Of a DNA stretch of 64,000 bases, positions 62,525-64,000 are shown piece by piece; the stretch's first letter is position 1; every line of letters starts with the position of its first letter. The DNA comes from Epithemia pelagica (Eukaryota > Bacillariophyta > Bacillariophyceae > Surirellales > Surirellaceae): contig OX337228.1 of the NCBI GenBank assembly GCA_946965045.2, forward strand, positions 248,001-312,000. Reading direction: 5' to 3'. The translations under genes were made by a program, and so were the position numbers. The notes below the pieces were generated by a model. That model was not told the DNA's origin. It saw nothing but the letters and a program-made list of their open reading frames with translations, and did no database searches.

Positions 62525-64000
62525 TTTCCAAGTTTTTTTTCAGATGAGAGAAAAATGAGGATGAGGATTGAGGATGTTCCAACCGAGTGGAAAGGTAAGA
62601 CGGGTAAGTTTTGGGGAATAGGGAAATGAGGGACTTTTAGAGGAACATATAGAAGGACTTTCGGATAAATAGTTTTTTTGGTTGCTTCGAAATCCTCCAG
62701 TTGATTGCCGTGTGTCCTTGCCGTTGCTCTCCTACGCCTCATCCATCCATACCAAAGCATCCATTGTCGTCCCTCCCTGCAATCTTCGTTCGTTCCATCG
62801 TAATCCATCTCCAATGACGATCATCTCGTCGCGACCTTCCACCCCCAAAGTGGAAGTCTTTCCAAATGTTCTTGTAGGTCGATCAAACTCGCCAACTCAA
62901 TGCCGCCCTTTTCACCCATCACGGTACACTTGATTCTGAAGACTCCTTGATGGTCGGAGGAGTGCAAGGACCTTTCGTTGGAGGTGCACACCGGCTTGAG
63001 TGTGCCATTGTGGTGTTATGCAGTGCAAAATGACCGTAGTGGTCTTCCTACGATACGAAAATAGAATCACTATAGAGAAAACAGTGGAGGCCTTGAAAAG
63101 CACGGGCTACTGCTGTAACAATGTCAGTCCGGTGGAGCTCGTAAGTAGTATTGTGCCCACAATTCGTTGCTGGTTGGGTTCATTATATAGTAGTGTACGG
63201 GGATCAAAAGTTTTCCCGAAAGTCTCTCAAAAAGCTATCCTAAAACTCCGAACGTCTCTCAAAAAGCTATCCGAAAGTCTTTCATTTGACTTTTTCAGGC
63301 CTTTATAGCGAAATGAGAGACATTCGGGGAAACTTTCGTTTTTAGGGATAGGGTTAAACTTTGGAATGCAGTTGAAGTGGCACTGACAAGACAACTAGGG
63401 TCATTTTCTTTAAGAAGAGTCAATATGGAAGAGTAATGGAGACATCGACGGTCACTGGATGGTCTGTCCGAATGTCAGTCTAATTTTTGAAAGTTTCTCC
63501 GAACGTCTGTCATGAAAGTCCCTCATTTCACTCCTCTCTAAGGGGGTATGTTATCGGGCGCGCGGAGCATGGGCGGAGCATGGATATGGGGGGAGCAATG
63601 CATGCTCCACGATGCATGCTCCGCGCGTCTATATTATCGGTGGGCGGATGCAGAGATGCGGAGCATGCGCGGCGCGCGCGCTCAAAATCCTCGACCGTCA
63701 CGGAAACGCGTATGGGTCGCCTTAAGTATGGAATCGAAAAGGAAGGAGAAGAGCAACTTTGGGAAGACGATGGCAAGCAAAGGGGTGGTTTCCGGACACA
63801 ATAATCATTCCCTTTATAGACTACTTATCATTTAGAGTATCCATTGGATATTTCACCTGTTGTTCTGTTGGCCCTACGAGCTCATGTGGGAAAGACACGT
63901 CAATTTCCATGCTCTACGGAAACACAACCTCCACCATGAGGATGGAAAAGACTCCTAAAGAGCAAGGCAGCAACAGTTGGCCGACTATATGTACTTGTCT
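62525..64000. other. gene-poor right end with inverted and GC-rich repeats
   Basis: No convincing gene. It holds a 15-bp inverted pair (62625-62639 and 63515-63529), repeated AAAGTCTCTC/AAAGCTATCC words at 63218-63290, and a GC-rich cluster of GGAGCATG/CATGCTCC words at 63559-63680. A short minus-strand frame (about 63010-62840) reads like protein (GVFRIKCTVMGEKGGIELAS) but has no clear start and could be a terminal exon or gene relic. Confidence 0.4.

Overview
The window looks like nuclear DNA of a diatom, probably a raphid pennate; the species is not determined. The reasons are small GT-AG introns with GTACGT/GTGAGT-type donors and ACAG acceptors, eukaryotic single-copy genes (MND1, a UBXN7-type p97 adaptor, an atypical E2F), two Ty1/copia elements of the kind abundant in diatoms, and a Gag-type domain familiar from diatom retroelements. 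No prokaryotic features, rRNA or tRNA genes were seen.

Layout. 1-4.0 kb: the tail of an unknown gene, a decayed nuclease relic and a large coiled-coil gene (minus strand). 4.0-37.7 kb: three direct tandem units, A (about 3497-17980), B (17981-30932) and C (30933-37674). Each carries a short Gag-domain ORF (+), a PD-(D/E)XK nuclease plus kinase-like gene (-), a shared upstream region, and a P-loop NTPase gene (+) with a nuclease-like C-terminus. Each unit boundary holds a truncated 5' end of the coiled-coil gene. Unit A is broken by a 7.0-kb copia element in the NTPase gene; a second, apparently intact 6.2-kb copia element sits in the coiled-coil fragment between A and B. 37.7-50.2 kb: a captured 3' end of the E2F gene, then a fourth, rearranged copy (D) in which the Gag domain is fused in frame to the NTPase. 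D's leader is split by an 8.8-kb segment that has unrecognised genes and a 6-bp direct repeat at its edges. 50.6-64 kb: the E2F gene, the UBXN7-like gene, MND1, a type II membrane protein gene, and gene-poor DNA with inverted repeats.

How the parts fit. The nuclease-kinase and NTPase genes are divergently transcribed from about 1 kb of DNA that carries three TGACG(T/C) motifs and several CCAAT/ATTGG boxes. Their domain set (NTPase, PD-(D/E)XK nuclease, kinase-like module) is that of the Crinkler/RHS class of eukaryotic effectors, here split over two genes and amplified. Unit C is the only unit with both genes intact: A lost the NTPase and the kinase DxG aspartate, B has a one-base deletion in the kinase part. 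The pattern of similarity (A and B alike in the NTPase C-terminus, B and C alike in the nuclease-kinase, C and D alike in the NTPase) points to unequal crossing-over or gene conversion.
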